A DNA stretch of 64,000 nt from Fibrivirga algicola (GTDB lineage Bacteria > Bacteroidota > Bacteroidia > Cytophagales > Spirosomataceae), in assembly GCF_011742925.1 (NCBI RefSeq), contig NZ_WAEL01000010.1, positions 186,001-250,000 of the forward strand, given 5' to 3'. The notes below the pieces were generated by a model that saw nothing but the letters and a program-made list of their open reading frames with translations, had not been told where the DNA came from and ran no database searches. The translations under genes were made by a program, and so were the position numbers. This document shows positions 16,380 to 24,919 of the stretch, one piece after another (the stretch's first letter is position 1; every line of letters starts with the position of its first letter).

Positions 16380-17489
16380 ATGAAAACTGTACGCATCCTG
16401 GCCCATCAGATTGGGCTCGTGTTCAAACATGGCGGCTTTAAAAAAATGCTTTCCGAGGGCAACCACTGGGTATGGTCCAACGAGACCGTCTATGTCTACA
16501 ACCAGGGAGAGCAGCTACAGAATCCCCCCTGCGATCTGGCCTTGTTGCTGGAACACGCTGAGGTTGCCGCTACGCTCGATGTGGTTGAGGTCAACGATAC
16601 TGAAATAGCTCTTCAGTACGAACGGATCGGTTCATCGACGGGCTTATTTCAGCGGGTGTTGCCAGCAGGACGCTGGGCATACTGGAAAGGCGCTAAGCAG
16701 TACACGTACACCAAAGCCGATCTGAGCCAGCTCGAGATTCCGGCCACGATCGACGTCAATGCGATGGCGCACCACTTGTCGGCCTACATCCGCACGTTTA
16801 CCGTCGAAGCCCACGAAAAAGGTGTCCTGTTTATCGACTGGACTTTCGACCGTGTGCTGTCGCCAGGTACGTACCGCTGGTGGAAAAATACGACCCCTAT
16901 CCACGTGCTGAAAGTCGACACGCGGCAGCAGCAGATGGAGGTGTCGGGACAGGAGATTCTGACCAAAGACAAAGCGTCATTACGGTTGAGTTTTTACGTC
17001 CAGTACCAGGTGAAGGAGGTGATCAAGGCGTTGGTCGAGAACAAAGAGTTCGACAAGCAATTGTATGTTGCCGTGCAACTAGCATTGCGCGAGTACATCG
17101 GTGGCCTGACCCTCGACGAGGTCCTCGATAAAAAGGGTGAACTCGCTCCGTTTGTACTAAAAGCAACAGCCGCTAGAGCAGCCAATCTGGGTGTCGAACT
17201 ACATACCGGCGGTATACGCGACATCATCTTGCCGGGCGATATGCGCGATATCATGAACCAGGTGCTGATGGCCGAAAAGAAAGCACAGGCCAACAGCATC
17301 ATGCGTCGCGAAGAAACAGCGTCGACCCGTAGCTTGCTGAATACTGCCAAGCTGATGGAGGACAACGAGATGCTATGGAAGTTGAAAGAGATGGAGTACG
17401 TCGAGAAAATCGCGGACAAAATCGGCTCGATTTCGGTATCAAACGGCGGTTCGATAGCCGAGCAGTTGAAACAACTGTTTGTGAAATAG
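16380..17489 (+). CDS. SPFH/band-7 (slipin-type) protein
   Basis: A 369-residue protein with an SPFH domain (about 145-300) and a C-terminal amphipathic coiled region (about 300-345). Unlike most slipins it has no N-terminal membrane helix. Instead the N-terminal part holds three similar units (about 11-32, 77-103, 147-169) of the pattern G(L/V)xFxxxxFxxxLxxGxxxxW, the last being the start of the SPFH domain. Proteins of this kind frequently accompany RtcB in bacteria and may scaffold the repair enzyme into an oligomer. RtcB starts 51 bases downstream on the same strand. Confidence 0.85.
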   Translation: MKTVRILAHQIGLVFKHGGFKKMLSEGNHWVWSNETVYVYNQGEQLQNPPCDLALLLEHAEVAATLDVVEVNDTEIALQYERIGSSTGLFQRVLPAGRWAYWKGAKQYTYTKADLSQLEIPATIDVNAMAHHLSAYIRTFTVEAHEKGVLFIDWTFDRVLSPGTYRWWKNTTPIHVLKVDTRQQQMEVSGQEILTKDKASLRLSFYVQYQVKEVIKALVENKEFDKQLYVAVQLALREYIGGLTLDEVLDKKGELAPFVLKATAARAANLGVELHTGGIRDIILPGDMRDIMNQVLMAEKKAQANSIMRREETASTRSLLNTAKLMEDNEMLWKLKEMEYVEKIADKIGSISVSNGGSIAEQLKQLFVK

Positions 17490-17502
17490 TAGTCACCCCC
17501 AA

Positions 17503-17522
17503 CCCGGACGCGGGACCGCCCC
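17503..17522. repeat. Half-copy of GC-rich dispersed palindrome, between SPFH and rtcB
   Basis: The exact reverse complement of GGGGCGGTCCCGCGTCCGGG. It fills much of the 51-base spacer between the two operon genes, without its inverted partner. Confidence 0.75.
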
Positions 17523-17540
17523 AACACCTACAATCTTACT

Positions 17541-19076
17541 ATGGAAACGTCTTTAACACTTGATGATATCTTAACACTTGGGCCAATACCCGAGGCGTTA
17601 CAACCTGCTTTTCTCCGTGTGGCCAATGGCCTGACGCAGCGGGCTGAGTACCCCCGAGAGAAAGTGATGGGCTTACTGGCGCAGATGCTCCAGACCCCGA
17701 AAAAATACGCGTTCTCGAAAAATAAAGTTACCAACCTGGCGCAATCGGTTTATGAACTGACCAAGCAGGGAATCGCTATTCCGCTGAGTGAAATGGGGAC
17801 AACGTACCTGCCCACCGAGCCTGCTCCCTACGTGCTGGGTACCGATCAGAAGCAGGCTGAAAATACGTTTGTGCTTCGCGACGGGCCGCTGCCCTATGCC
17901 GTATTTGGCCGCGATTTCATTGAAGAAGGAGCGTTGAAGCAGATGCATACCGCTGCCAGCCTGCCGGTGTCGGTAGCCGGTGCGCTCATGCCCGATGCGC
18001 ATCAGGGCTATGGTCTGCCCATCGGGGGCGTGCTGGCAACGGAGGCAAATACAGTGATTCCGTTTGCCGTGGGCGTCGACATTGCCTGTCGTATGTGCCT
18101 GTCGATCTTTGATTTGGGGGCTGATTTCCTGAAGCGGGAACCGCATCTGCTGAAGAAGTCGCTGGTGGAACAGACCAAGTTTGGCATCGGAGGCGAAACC
18201 CGCGATAAGATCGACGAGAGTGTGATGGATTTACCCGAATGGCAAGCCACCAAGGTCATTCGTGATCTGAAAGACAAGGCTTACCGGCAGTTGGGCAGCT
18301 CTGGAACGGGTAATCACTTTGTGGAGTGGGGCCTTGTCGAGGTGTATGCCGACGAGGCTACGGAAACGGGGTTAAACCTGCCGCCGGGCGAATACCTGGC
18401 CTTGTTGTCGCATTCGGGCTCGCGGGGCTTTGGCGGAAACGTAGCCAACTACTACTCGAAACTGGCTATGCAGAAGACGAAGTTGCCCAAAGAAGCGGCT
18501 CACTTGGCCTGGCTCGACCTGAACACGCAGGAGGGGCAGGAATACTGGATTGCGATGAACCTGGCGGGTGAGTATGCCTCGGCAAACCACCACGAAATTC
18601 ACCGGAAGCTGGCCAAAGCTCTGCGCGAGAAACCGCTGGTGATGGTGGAGAATCACCACAATTTCGCGTGGAAAGAACAACTGGCGGATGGACGCGAGGT
18701 GATCGTTCACCGCAAAGGTGCTACACCCGCCGGAGCCGACGTGTTGGGCATCATTCCCGGCTCGATGACGCAGCCGGGCTATGTGGTGCGCGGACGCGGC
18801 AGTGCCGATTCGATCAACTCGGCCTCGCACGGGGCTGGTCGACTGATGTCACGTACCCAGGCGTTCAACACCATCACGCGGTCGCAGTGGAACAAGGCGC
18901 TGGTGGAAGCGGATATTCAGCTTGTTGGCGGTGATCTGGACGAAGCGCCGATGGTCTACAAAGACATTGACACCGTGATCGACGCCCAACGCGATCTGGT
19001 GTCGGTACTGGCAAAATTCACGCCCAAGATTGTTCGGATGGCCGATGCCAACCGGAAAGAAGGGCGAGAGGATTAG
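17541..19076 (+). CDS. rtcB: RtcB-family RNA ligase
   Basis: A 511-residue protein that keeps all known RtcB catalytic elements: metal ligands Asp180 and Cys183 (GVDIACRM), His259 (GTGNHF), His291 (HSGSRG), the NHHNF motif (371-375), the HRKGAT loop, and the GMP-accepting His430 (SASHGAGRLMSR). RtcB joins RNA 3'-phosphate or 2',3'-cyclic phosphate ends to 5'-OH ends with GTP and Mn2+. About 85 residues at the N-terminus (before TTYLPTEPAP) are extra compared with the E. coli enzyme (408 residues). No RtcA cyclase or archease is adjacent. Context with WYL and SPFH points to inducible repair of cleaved RNA, probably tRNA. Confidence 0.95.
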   Translation: METSLTLDDILTLGPIPEALQPAFLRVANGLTQRAEYPREKVMGLLAQMLQTPKKYAFSKNKVTNLAQSVYELTKQGIAIPLSEMGTTYLPTEPAPYVLGTDQKQAENTFVLRDGPLPYAVFGRDFIEEGALKQMHTAASLPVSVAGALMPDAHQGYGLPIGGVLATEANTVIPFAVGVDIACRMCLSIFDLGADFLKREPHLLKKSLVEQTKFGIGGETRDKIDESVMDLPEWQATKVIRDLKDKAYRQLGSSGTGNHFVEWGLVEVYADEATETGLNLPPGEYLALLSHSGSRGFGGNVANYYSKLAMQKTKLPKEAAHLAWLDLNTQEGQEYWIAMNLAGEYASANHHEIHRKLAKALREKPLVMVENHHNFAWKEQLADGREVIVHRKGATPAGADVLGIIPGSMTQPGYVVRGRGSADSINSASHGAGRLMSRTQAFNTITRSQWNKALVEADIQLVGGDLDEAPMVYKDIDTVIDAQRDLVSVLAKFTPKIVRMADANRKEGRED

Positions 19077-19078
19077 TT

Positions 19079-19162
19079 GATTGGTTAGTAGGTATTGGGT
19101 ATTGTTGCTGACGTAATCGTGCACCGGCGTCAGCAACAATACCCAATACCTACTAACCAATC
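19079..19162. terminator. Long hairpin between convergent rtcB and membrane-protein genes
   Basis: Arms 19079-19113 and 19128-19162 are 35-base perfect reverse complements with a 14-base loop. It starts three bases after the rtcB stop and ends just before the stop of the minus-strand gene, so it can serve both. There is no long T-run. Confidence 0.7.
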
Positions 19163-19165
19163 ACG

Positions 19166-19738
19166 TTAAAACGCAACGCCGAATTGAAAGCCTACCGTTA
19201 CGCTTGTAGGTCGATCGTTGCCAAATCGAACGGGTAGTGGTATGGCCAGAAAATAGTTAACCGGGCCACGTTTGGTAGGGCCGGGTCTGCGGAAGGTTTT
19301 GTTGAACACGGGCGTGACTCCGTAACGTCCTGCCGTTTCAAAAGCCAGCCGATTCGCCAGCGTAAAGCCGTTGCCTAGCCCCACCAGTACACCGGGGTGA
19401 AATAACACGTTGTTCACCCGGCTAATGCCCGCTTCGGATCGGATAAACGGTACAACTTCGAGCGAATAACCGATTTTGGCAGTCTTCCAGATGTTGACAC
19501 CAACGGGGAAACCAACCTGGTAAAAACTTTTGAAATTGACCACCGGCGCCTCCTGACTAAACGTGACAATCGGGTGAAGAATGCCCTGATACAAAACCAC
19601 GCGCGGATACTCGTGGGCGGGTGGCGGTTGCTGGGCCTGGGCTTTGCACGTGATAAGAGTTAAAAACAGGCTGATGGTAACTAGCCGAGCGATCCGTGAA
19701 AACGACGGCTGATTGATAGTTGAGTAGTATGTAAGCAT
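19166..19738 (-). CDS. Predicted outer-membrane beta-barrel protein
   Basis: A 190-residue protein with a signal peptide ending near AQA-QQ (about residue 35). The mature part alternates hydrophobic and polar residues in short strands separated by turns and ends in phenylalanine (GFQFGVAF), both hallmarks of outer-membrane barrels. The family is not identified. Convergent with rtcB and probably unrelated to it. Confidence 0.7.
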   Translation of the reverse strand: MLTYYSTINQPSFSRIARLVTISLFLTLITCKAQAQQPPPAHEYPRVVLYQGILHPIVTFSQEAPVVNFKSFYQVGFPVGVNIWKTAKIGYSLEVVPFIRSEAGISRVNNVLFHPGVLVGLGNGFTLANRLAFETAGRYGVTPVFNKTFRRPGPTKRGPVNYFLAIPLPVRFGNDRPTSVTVGFQFGVAF

Positions 19739-19832
19739 GCGTGTATCCTACAGGTATCGGGTGGGTTTGACTTCCCTGTGCCGAACCCTACTGTAAGGCT
19801 ACAACGCCCTTTTTTGGCCACATAGAACAGAT

Positions 19833-20696
19833 TTAACCTTTGGCCGATTCTTTACTTTTTCGTGCTTCTTTTCGGTAGGCCAATGGGCTTTTGCCAACGA
19901 TTTTTTTGAACACGCGGGTGAAATGACTTTGATCGGAGAAGCCTGTCAGGTAGGCAATGTCGAGCAGTGAATGGTCGGACTCGTCGAGGAGTTGGATGGC
20001 TTTATCGATACGCAGTTTTCGGATATACTCGCCGAAGGTCAGGTTATCGAAGTAACTGGCAAATTCCCGCGACAGGTACGTTGGGTTCATCTTTACCGCT
20101 TCCGAAATCCCCTTGAGGCTGATGTTCAGGTTCGTGTCGATATGATCCTGAATCAGCGCTTCGAGTTCGCTGATCCAGGCAGGGGTACGTTTTCTCGCCT
20201 TTTTCTGCGATGCCAGGTACGTTGCCATTACCTCAATCAGGCTACTCTCGGCGGGGTTCTGTGTGTGCTTTTCGTGTTGCAGGTGCGTTGCCCAACTGTA
20301 GAGGGCGTCGTAAATGAGCATGCCCTGCGCCAGTAATTCCTCGTCGTTCTGCAGGTTGTGGGCCAGGCCAGCCGATATAGCCCACAACCCGGCGGCCTGT
20401 TCGGCCAGGGCATGATTATCGGTGTCGGCTCCGCGCACGATAGGGGCTATGGTGTGCAGGGCTGGGTCACGGAGGTCGTACTTCTTCAGAAAATAGTCGA
20501 ACGTACAGTTGGTGCCGTAATGCGAAAACTCCACGCCGGGTACGTCGAACGGTATGGCGCCCAATGCTTTGGCTCTTGCCAGCACCTCATCGGCGGGTAC
20601 AAACACGATCTGGGCGTCGGAGTCAATAAAGCGCCGAATCAGCCAGGGGCAGGCGATGCGGTCAATCTTCGGTCGTTCGCGGGTGATCCAGATCAT
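19833..20696 (-). CDS. ChrB-domain / AraC helix-turn-helix fusion
   Basis: A 287-residue two-domain protein. Residues 1-135 match the C-terminal domain of chromate-resistance ChrB (RERPKIDRIACPWLIRRFID, then PFDVPGVEFSHYG..CTFDYFL, then IVRGADTDN). Residues 175-280 are an AraC/XylS DNA-binding domain with both helix-turn-helix units (ISLKGISEAVKMNPTYLS and LLDIAYLTGFSDQSHFTRVF). The ChrB domain replaces the usual AraC sensor domain, so it could be a metal- or oxyanion-responsive activator. Its start lies 35 bases inside the 3' end of the amino acid permease gene, so the two are co-transcribed. No chrA exporter is present in the window. Confidence 0.88.
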   Translation of the reverse strand: MIWITRERPKIDRIACPWLIRRFIDSDAQIVFVPADEVLARAKALGAIPFDVPGVEFSHYGTNCTFDYFLKKYDLRDPALHTIAPIVRGADTDNHALAEQAAGLWAISAGLAHNLQNDEELLAQGMLIYDALYSWATHLQHEKHTQNPAESSLIEVMATYLASQKKARKRTPAWISELEALIQDHIDTNLNISLKGISEAVKMNPTYLSREFASYFDNLTFGEYIRKLRIDKAIQLLDESDHSLLDIAYLTGFSDQSHFTRVFKKIVGKSPLAYRKEARKSKESAKG

Positions 20697-22140
20697 CGTT
20701 TACGGACAAAAGGTGCAGTTTGCTGCGTTGTTTGCCATACGCAAAGTAGATCGCCAGGCCAATGGCCAGCCAGATCACGAGCCGCAGCCAGGTATCGCCC
20801 GGCAACGAGAACATCATCAATAGGCAGGTCAGAATGCCCAGAATCGGTACCACGGGCACCCAGGGCGTCCGGAAGGCGCGGGGGGCGTCGGGTTGTTTTT
20901 TGCGCAGGATCAGGATACCGATGCAGACCATCACGAAGGCCAGCAACGTACCGATACTCGTCATTTCACCCACTACTCGAATGGGCACAAAACCAGCAAA
21001 CAGGCCGATGAACACGCACAACAATACGTTGGCTTTCCAGGGCGTACGGAAACGGGGATGGATCTCCGAGAATGCTTTCGGCAGCAGCCCGTCGCGACTC
21101 ATCGAGAAAAACACCCGCGACTGCCCCAGCAGATCGACCAGAATGACGGACGTGTAGCCGATCAGGATAGCGCCGATGATGAGTTGCCCCAGCCAGCGGT
21201 AAGGCGTTTTTTCGATGGCAATAGCGACCGGCGCGGCGCTGTTCTTAAACTCGGTGTAGTTGGCCATGCCAGTCATGACGTACCCAAACAGCACAAACAG
21301 AATGGTGCAGACCACCAGCGAGCCAATGATACCGATGGGCATGTCGCGCTGTGGGTTTTTGGCTTCCTGCGCCATGGTGGCCACAATGTCGAAACCGATA
21401 AACACGAAGAACACGACACCCGCGCCGCGCAATACACCACTCCAACCGTATTCGCCGAACGTACCTGTATTGGCCGGAATGTAGGGTTGGTAATTGGCCG
21501 GGTCGATATACTGCCAGCCAAGGGCAATGAACACGAGCACGACCAGCACTTTCAGCGTCACTACAATAGCGTTGAAAATAGCTGAACCCGACGTGCCGCG
21601 AATAATGATGCTGGTAATGAGCACCACGATCAACACCGCAGGTACGTTCATAAAACCAGATACGGTAGACCCATCGGCCCCGGTAGCCGTTTCGAACGGC
21701 GAGAGCATCAGTTGCGGGGGCAGATGCAGACCGTAGTTACTCAGAAACCGGTTGAGGTACTGCGACCAGCTGATGGCCACCGTAGCTGCACCGACAGAAT
21801 ATTCCAGCACCAGATCCCAACCGATGATCCAGGCGAACAGCTCACCCAGCGTGGCGTAGGCGTAGGTATAGGCGCTTCCCGAAATAGGCACCATCGCGGC
21901 AAATTCGGCGTAGCATAAAGCGCTGAACGCACAGCCTACGGCGGCCACGACAAAGGATAGGGTTACGGCTGGCCCGGCATGGTTAGCGGCGGCAATGCCC
22001 GTGAGTGAAAACAGGCCCGCGCCAATAATGACGCCAATGCCGATAGCCACCAGGTTGAATGCGCCGAGCGAGCGTTTAAGGGTTGACGAGTCACTGGCTG
22101 CCGCTTCCTGCCGCAGTCGTTCAAGTGATTTAATACGCAT
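20662..22140 (-). CDS. APC-superfamily amino acid permease (CAT-like)
   Basis: A 492-residue protein with 12-14 membrane helices. The N-terminus (LGAFNLVAIGIGVIIGAGLF) and the YTYAYATLGELFAWIIGWDL segment place it with the YfnA/cationic amino acid transporter group of the APC superfamily. Its 3' end overlaps the ChrB-AraC fusion gene by 35 bases, and it lies 21 bases downstream of the SDR gene, so it belongs to the same minus-strand run. Confidence 0.9.
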   Translation of the reverse strand: MRIKSLERLRQEAAASDSSTLKRSLGAFNLVAIGIGVIIGAGLFSLTGIAAANHAGPAVTLSFVVAAVGCAFSALCYAEFAAMVPISGSAYTYAYATLGELFAWIIGWDLVLEYSVGAATVAISWSQYLNRFLSNYGLHLPPQLMLSPFETATGADGSTVSGFMNVPAVLIVVLITSIIIRGTSGSAIFNAIVVTLKVLVVLVFIALGWQYIDPANYQPYIPANTGTFGEYGWSGVLRGAGVVFFVFIGFDIVATMAQEAKNPQRDMPIGIIGSLVVCTILFVLFGYVMTGMANYTEFKNSAAPVAIAIEKTPYRWLGQLIIGAILIGYTSVILVDLLGQSRVFFSMSRDGLLPKAFSEIHPRFRTPWKANVLLCVFIGLFAGFVPIRVVGEMTSIGTLLAFVMVCIGILILRKKQPDAPRAFRTPWVPVVPILGILTCLLMMFSLPGDTWLRLVIWLAIGLAIYFAYGKQRSKLHLLSVNDDLDHPRTTED

Positions 22141-22161
22141 AGGTACGTGGAGAAATAACTG

Positions 22162-22980
22162 TTACCGAGTTAGCAAACCCGCGTCGAGCACGAATTGGGA
22201 ACCGGTGATGTAGCGAGCGCCGTCTGAGACCAGATAGAGCACCATCGCCGATACATCTTCAGGTTCAACCCAGGGAACCGGCAATAAATTTCCTGCCGAC
22301 CGTTCGGCGATCTCCTGCGTGGTGGTGCCTTCGAGCGCAGCCAACCCGTCGTTCATTGGTGTGTTGACGCCCGTTGGGTGAATGGAATTGACCCGTATGT
22401 TGTAGGGGGCCAGCTCGATAGCCCACGATTTGGTCAGCCCCACAAGTCCCCATTTCGACGCCGCATAATGGCTCAGTCGGTTCATGCCCCGGAGACCGGC
22501 AATGCTCGAATTGTTGAGAATAATGCCCGATTGCTGTTCAATCATCACCGGAATGACTCGCCGGGCAACCAGCCACGCGCCTTTGAGGTTGATGTCGAGC
22601 ATAGCGTCCCAGGCGTCTTCGGTTAGCTCATGAGCCAAGCCGTAAGCGCAGATACCCGCGTTGTTGAAGAGGATGTCGATCCGCCCAAACTCGTTCATTG
22701 CTTGCTCTACGGCCCTGGTTACGTCGGCATCGTTGCGTACATCGCCGGTTACGGACAGGCAGCTTGTGCCGAGGGCTTCAATATCCTGTTGCAGCTGGAT
22801 TAGCTCATCGGCCGAGCCGAAGGTGTAGGCTGGGTACGTCAGGTCTTTGGCTACATCGAAGGCAACAATATTGATACCTTCTTTGGCTAAGGCCAGCGCC
22901 ACCGCTCGGCCCTGTCCGTGGGCGGCACCAGTGATGAAGGCAACTTTCTTGGCGGTTTGCTGTTCAACTACATCAGGCAT
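22162..22980 (-). CDS. SDR-family oxidoreductase (carveol-dehydrogenase-like)
   Basis: A 272-residue classical short-chain dehydrogenase. The cofactor motif is TGAAHGQG (17-24), NNAG is at 106-109, and the catalytic residues are Ser158/159, Tyr172 and Lys176. The TGAAHGQG form and the long insert after FDVAKD (41-46) resemble the mycofactocin-coupled/carveol dehydrogenase subgroup, but no mycofactocin genes are present, so that link is only structural. Substrate unknown. Lies between the CMD protein gene and the permease. Confidence 0.88.
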   Translation of the reverse strand: MPDVVEQQTAKKVAFITGAAHGQGRAVALALAKEGINIVAFDVAKDLTYPAYTFGSADELIQLQQDIEALGTSCLSVTGDVRNDADVTRAVEQAMNEFGRIDILFNNAGICAYGLAHELTEDAWDAMLDINLKGAWLVARRVIPVMIEQQSGIILNNSSIAGLRGMNRLSHYAASKWGLVGLTKSWAIELAPYNIRVNSIHPTGVNTPMNDGLAALEGTTTQEIAERSAGNLLPVPWVEPEDVSAMVLYLVSDGARYITGSQFVLDAGLLTR

Positions 22981-23008
22981 GAGTGGGGCGGTCCGGCTAT
23001 CCGGCGGT

Positions 23009-23557
23009 TTAGTGGTCCGATTGGGCTAATGGTAAATAGGGGTAGAGGTATTCGTCGATCGTGACGTGGAGCACGTTGTTGATCAGGTTCGTGGCGATCA
23101 TCTGCCCGGCGAAGGCGACGAGGGTAACAACGTCCCGATCAGAAAACCGTTGCCGGATAGGTTCGTACACCTCGTCGGGAACCTCACCTTGATTTTGGGC
23201 AATGGCCGCGCCGAAGTCCAGTAGGTGCTGTTCGTGGTCGGTCAGGTGCAGGTCTTCTGGCCGCTCGCCGTTCTGAATGATGATCTTCCGAAAAAATGTG
23301 GTGCAAAGCGGACAATTCGACGCTTCTGAAATGGCGTGCGCAAACAGATACGCCGATCGTTCGCCAGTAATTGCGATCACGGCCTGATAGAGCGGATACC
23401 ACTGCATATACACGTCGAATGCCAGCGGCGAATGGCTCAGCGTGGCTTTCATGTTCGTGATCCTTGAGCCGGGATAATCGTCGATATGCTTCGCCCATGC
23501 CGCCTTTAACTCATCGGAAGCATTCGATTCGGGTAGTGGCTGAATGCGGGGAGTCAT
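23009..23557 (-). CDS. Carboxymuconolactone decarboxylase (AhpD-like) protein
   Basis: A 182-residue all-helical protein of the CMD/AhpD family, with the redox CxxC motif (Cys82-Pro-Leu-Cys85, in EASNCPLCTTFF) and the C-terminal helix pattern (VVTLVAFAGQMIATNLINN). CxxC-bearing members are usually peroxidase-like or alkylhydroperoxidase proteins; the substrate is not known. Located 28 bases upstream of the SDR gene and likely co-transcribed. Confidence 0.85.
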   Translation of the reverse strand: MTPRIQPLPESNASDELKAAWAKHIDDYPGSRITNMKATLSHSPLAFDVYMQWYPLYQAVIAITGERSAYLFAHAISEASNCPLCTTFFRKIIIQNGERPEDLHLTDHEQHLLDFGAAIAQNQGEVPDEVYEPIRQRFSDRDVVTLVAFAGQMIATNLINNVLHVTIDEYLYPYLPLAQSDH

Positions 23558-23601
23558 GATTGTGAAGGTTTGAAGTGGCTTACTGCTTCATGCATTTTGT
23601 G

Positions 23602-23666
23602 GCTTCGCGGGTTAGGTTGCTTTAGCCTGCCGAAGGGCCAGGCGAGAACAGCCTAACTCGCGAAGC
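23602..23666. repeat. Dispersed palindromic repeat (GCTTCGCG type)
   Basis: Imperfect inverted arms 23602-23616 and 23652-23666 (15 bases, one mismatched or G-T position). The right half, 23630-23667, is about 32/37 identical to the right half of the repeat at 27743-27780, and the differences are mostly transitions. Confidence 0.7.
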
Positions 23667-23675
23667 AAAACCCAC

Positions 23676-24839
23676 CTACAAATTCGTCCACTTTACCAGT
23701 CGTTCACCAGCGCGGAGCAGTGTGTCGTCGTCTTTGGCAAAACAGAAGCGGAGAATGTTGTAGTCGTTCTTCTGATTGTAGAAGACAGACACCGGGATGG
23801 ACGCAACGCCGATTTCTTTCGTCAGGCGAATCGCCAGGTCGTAATCAGGCTCGGCGGTGATGGCTTCGTAGGATACGTTTTGAAAGAACGTGCCTTCGGT
23901 AGGTACGTACCTGAACCGGGAACTGGCAATGGCTTGCAGAAATAAGTCGCGTTTATGCTGGTAGAAAGCGGGCAATTCCAGGTAACGCTCGGGCTGCTGC
24001 AGATACTCGGCTAGGGCGTATTGCATTGGCGTCGAAACGCTGAAGGTCATAAACTGATGAACCTTGCGGAACTCCGTAGTTAGGGCTGCAGGAGCAAGGC
24101 AGTAGCCCACTTTCCAGCCCGTAACATGGAACGTCTTCCCAAAGGAACCAACGACAAACGTGCGCTCCTGTAACCCCGGATGCTGCATCAGCGATAGGTG
24201 CGGCCGGTTGTCGAAGGTGATATGCTCATACACTTCATCGGCAATCACGAAGATGTCGCGGTCGCGAATCAGGTCGGCCAACTGGTTCAGATCGTCGCCT
24301 GTCCAGACACGGCCGGTGGGGTTGTGTGGCGTATTAACCAGTAGTAGCCGGGTACGTTCCGTGATCTTGTCGGCTACCTGCACCCAATCGACGGCATAAT
24401 CGGGCGGGGTAAGTGTAACGTAAACGGGTATGCCCCCGGCCAGTTCAATGGCCGGAACGTAGCTGTCGTAGGCGGGTTCAAACACGATCACCTCGTCGCC
24501 CGATTGCACCACGGCGGTAATGGCCGCATACAGGGCTTCGGTCGCGCCTGAGGTAACGGTAATCTCCGTATCCGGGCTGTAGCTGATGCCGTACACATCG
24601 GCGGTTTTTTGCGCAATGGCATCGCGCAGTACCGGTACACCCGCCATTGGTGCATACTGATTGTGGTTCGCCCGTAACGCCTTCGTCACCAGTTCGAGCA
24701 GAGCCGGGTCGGCGGGGAAACTCGGGAACCCCTGCGACAGGTTGAGCGCGCCAACATCGGCCGCCAGTTTCGACATGACCGTGAATATGGTAGTGCCAAC
24801 GTGGGGGAGTTTGGAAGGAAGCGTTTGGGTCGGTTGCAT
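23676..24839 (-). CDS. PLP-dependent aminotransferase, YbdL-like
   Basis: A 387-residue fold-type I aminotransferase. It has NLSQGFPSFPAD (33-44), TSGATEA (97-103), NTPHNPTGRVW (169-179), DEVYEHITF (201-209) and the Schiff-base lysine Lys235 in SFGKTFHVTGWKVGY. The pattern is closest to methionine/kynurenine aminotransferases (YbdL group), which transaminate methionine and aromatic residues. It could make 2-oxo acids for the neighbouring oxidative enzymes, but this is inference. Confidence 0.9.
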   Translation of the reverse strand: MQPTQTLPSKLPHVGTTIFTVMSKLAADVGALNLSQGFPSFPADPALLELVTKALRANHNQYAPMAGVPVLRDAIAQKTADVYGISYSPDTEITVTSGATEALYAAITAVVQSGDEVIVFEPAYDSYVPAIELAGGIPVYVTLTPPDYAVDWVQVADKITERTRLLLVNTPHNPTGRVWTGDDLNQLADLIRDRDIFVIADEVYEHITFDNRPHLSLMQHPGLQERTFVVGSFGKTFHVTGWKVGYCLAPAALTTEFRKVHQFMTFSVSTPMQYALAEYLQQPERYLELPAFYQHKRDLFLQAIASSRFRYVPTEGTFFQNVSYEAITAEPDYDLAIRLTKEIGVASIPVSVFYNQKNDYNILRFCFAKDDDTLLRAGERLVKWTNL

Positions 24840-24919
24840 TGTATACGGATGTCAATCCGTTTTTTGAGCGTGTGCTGTCTGGGCTTTATGGGCACCGTAT
24901 GTCTCCGATAAAAGCCGCA

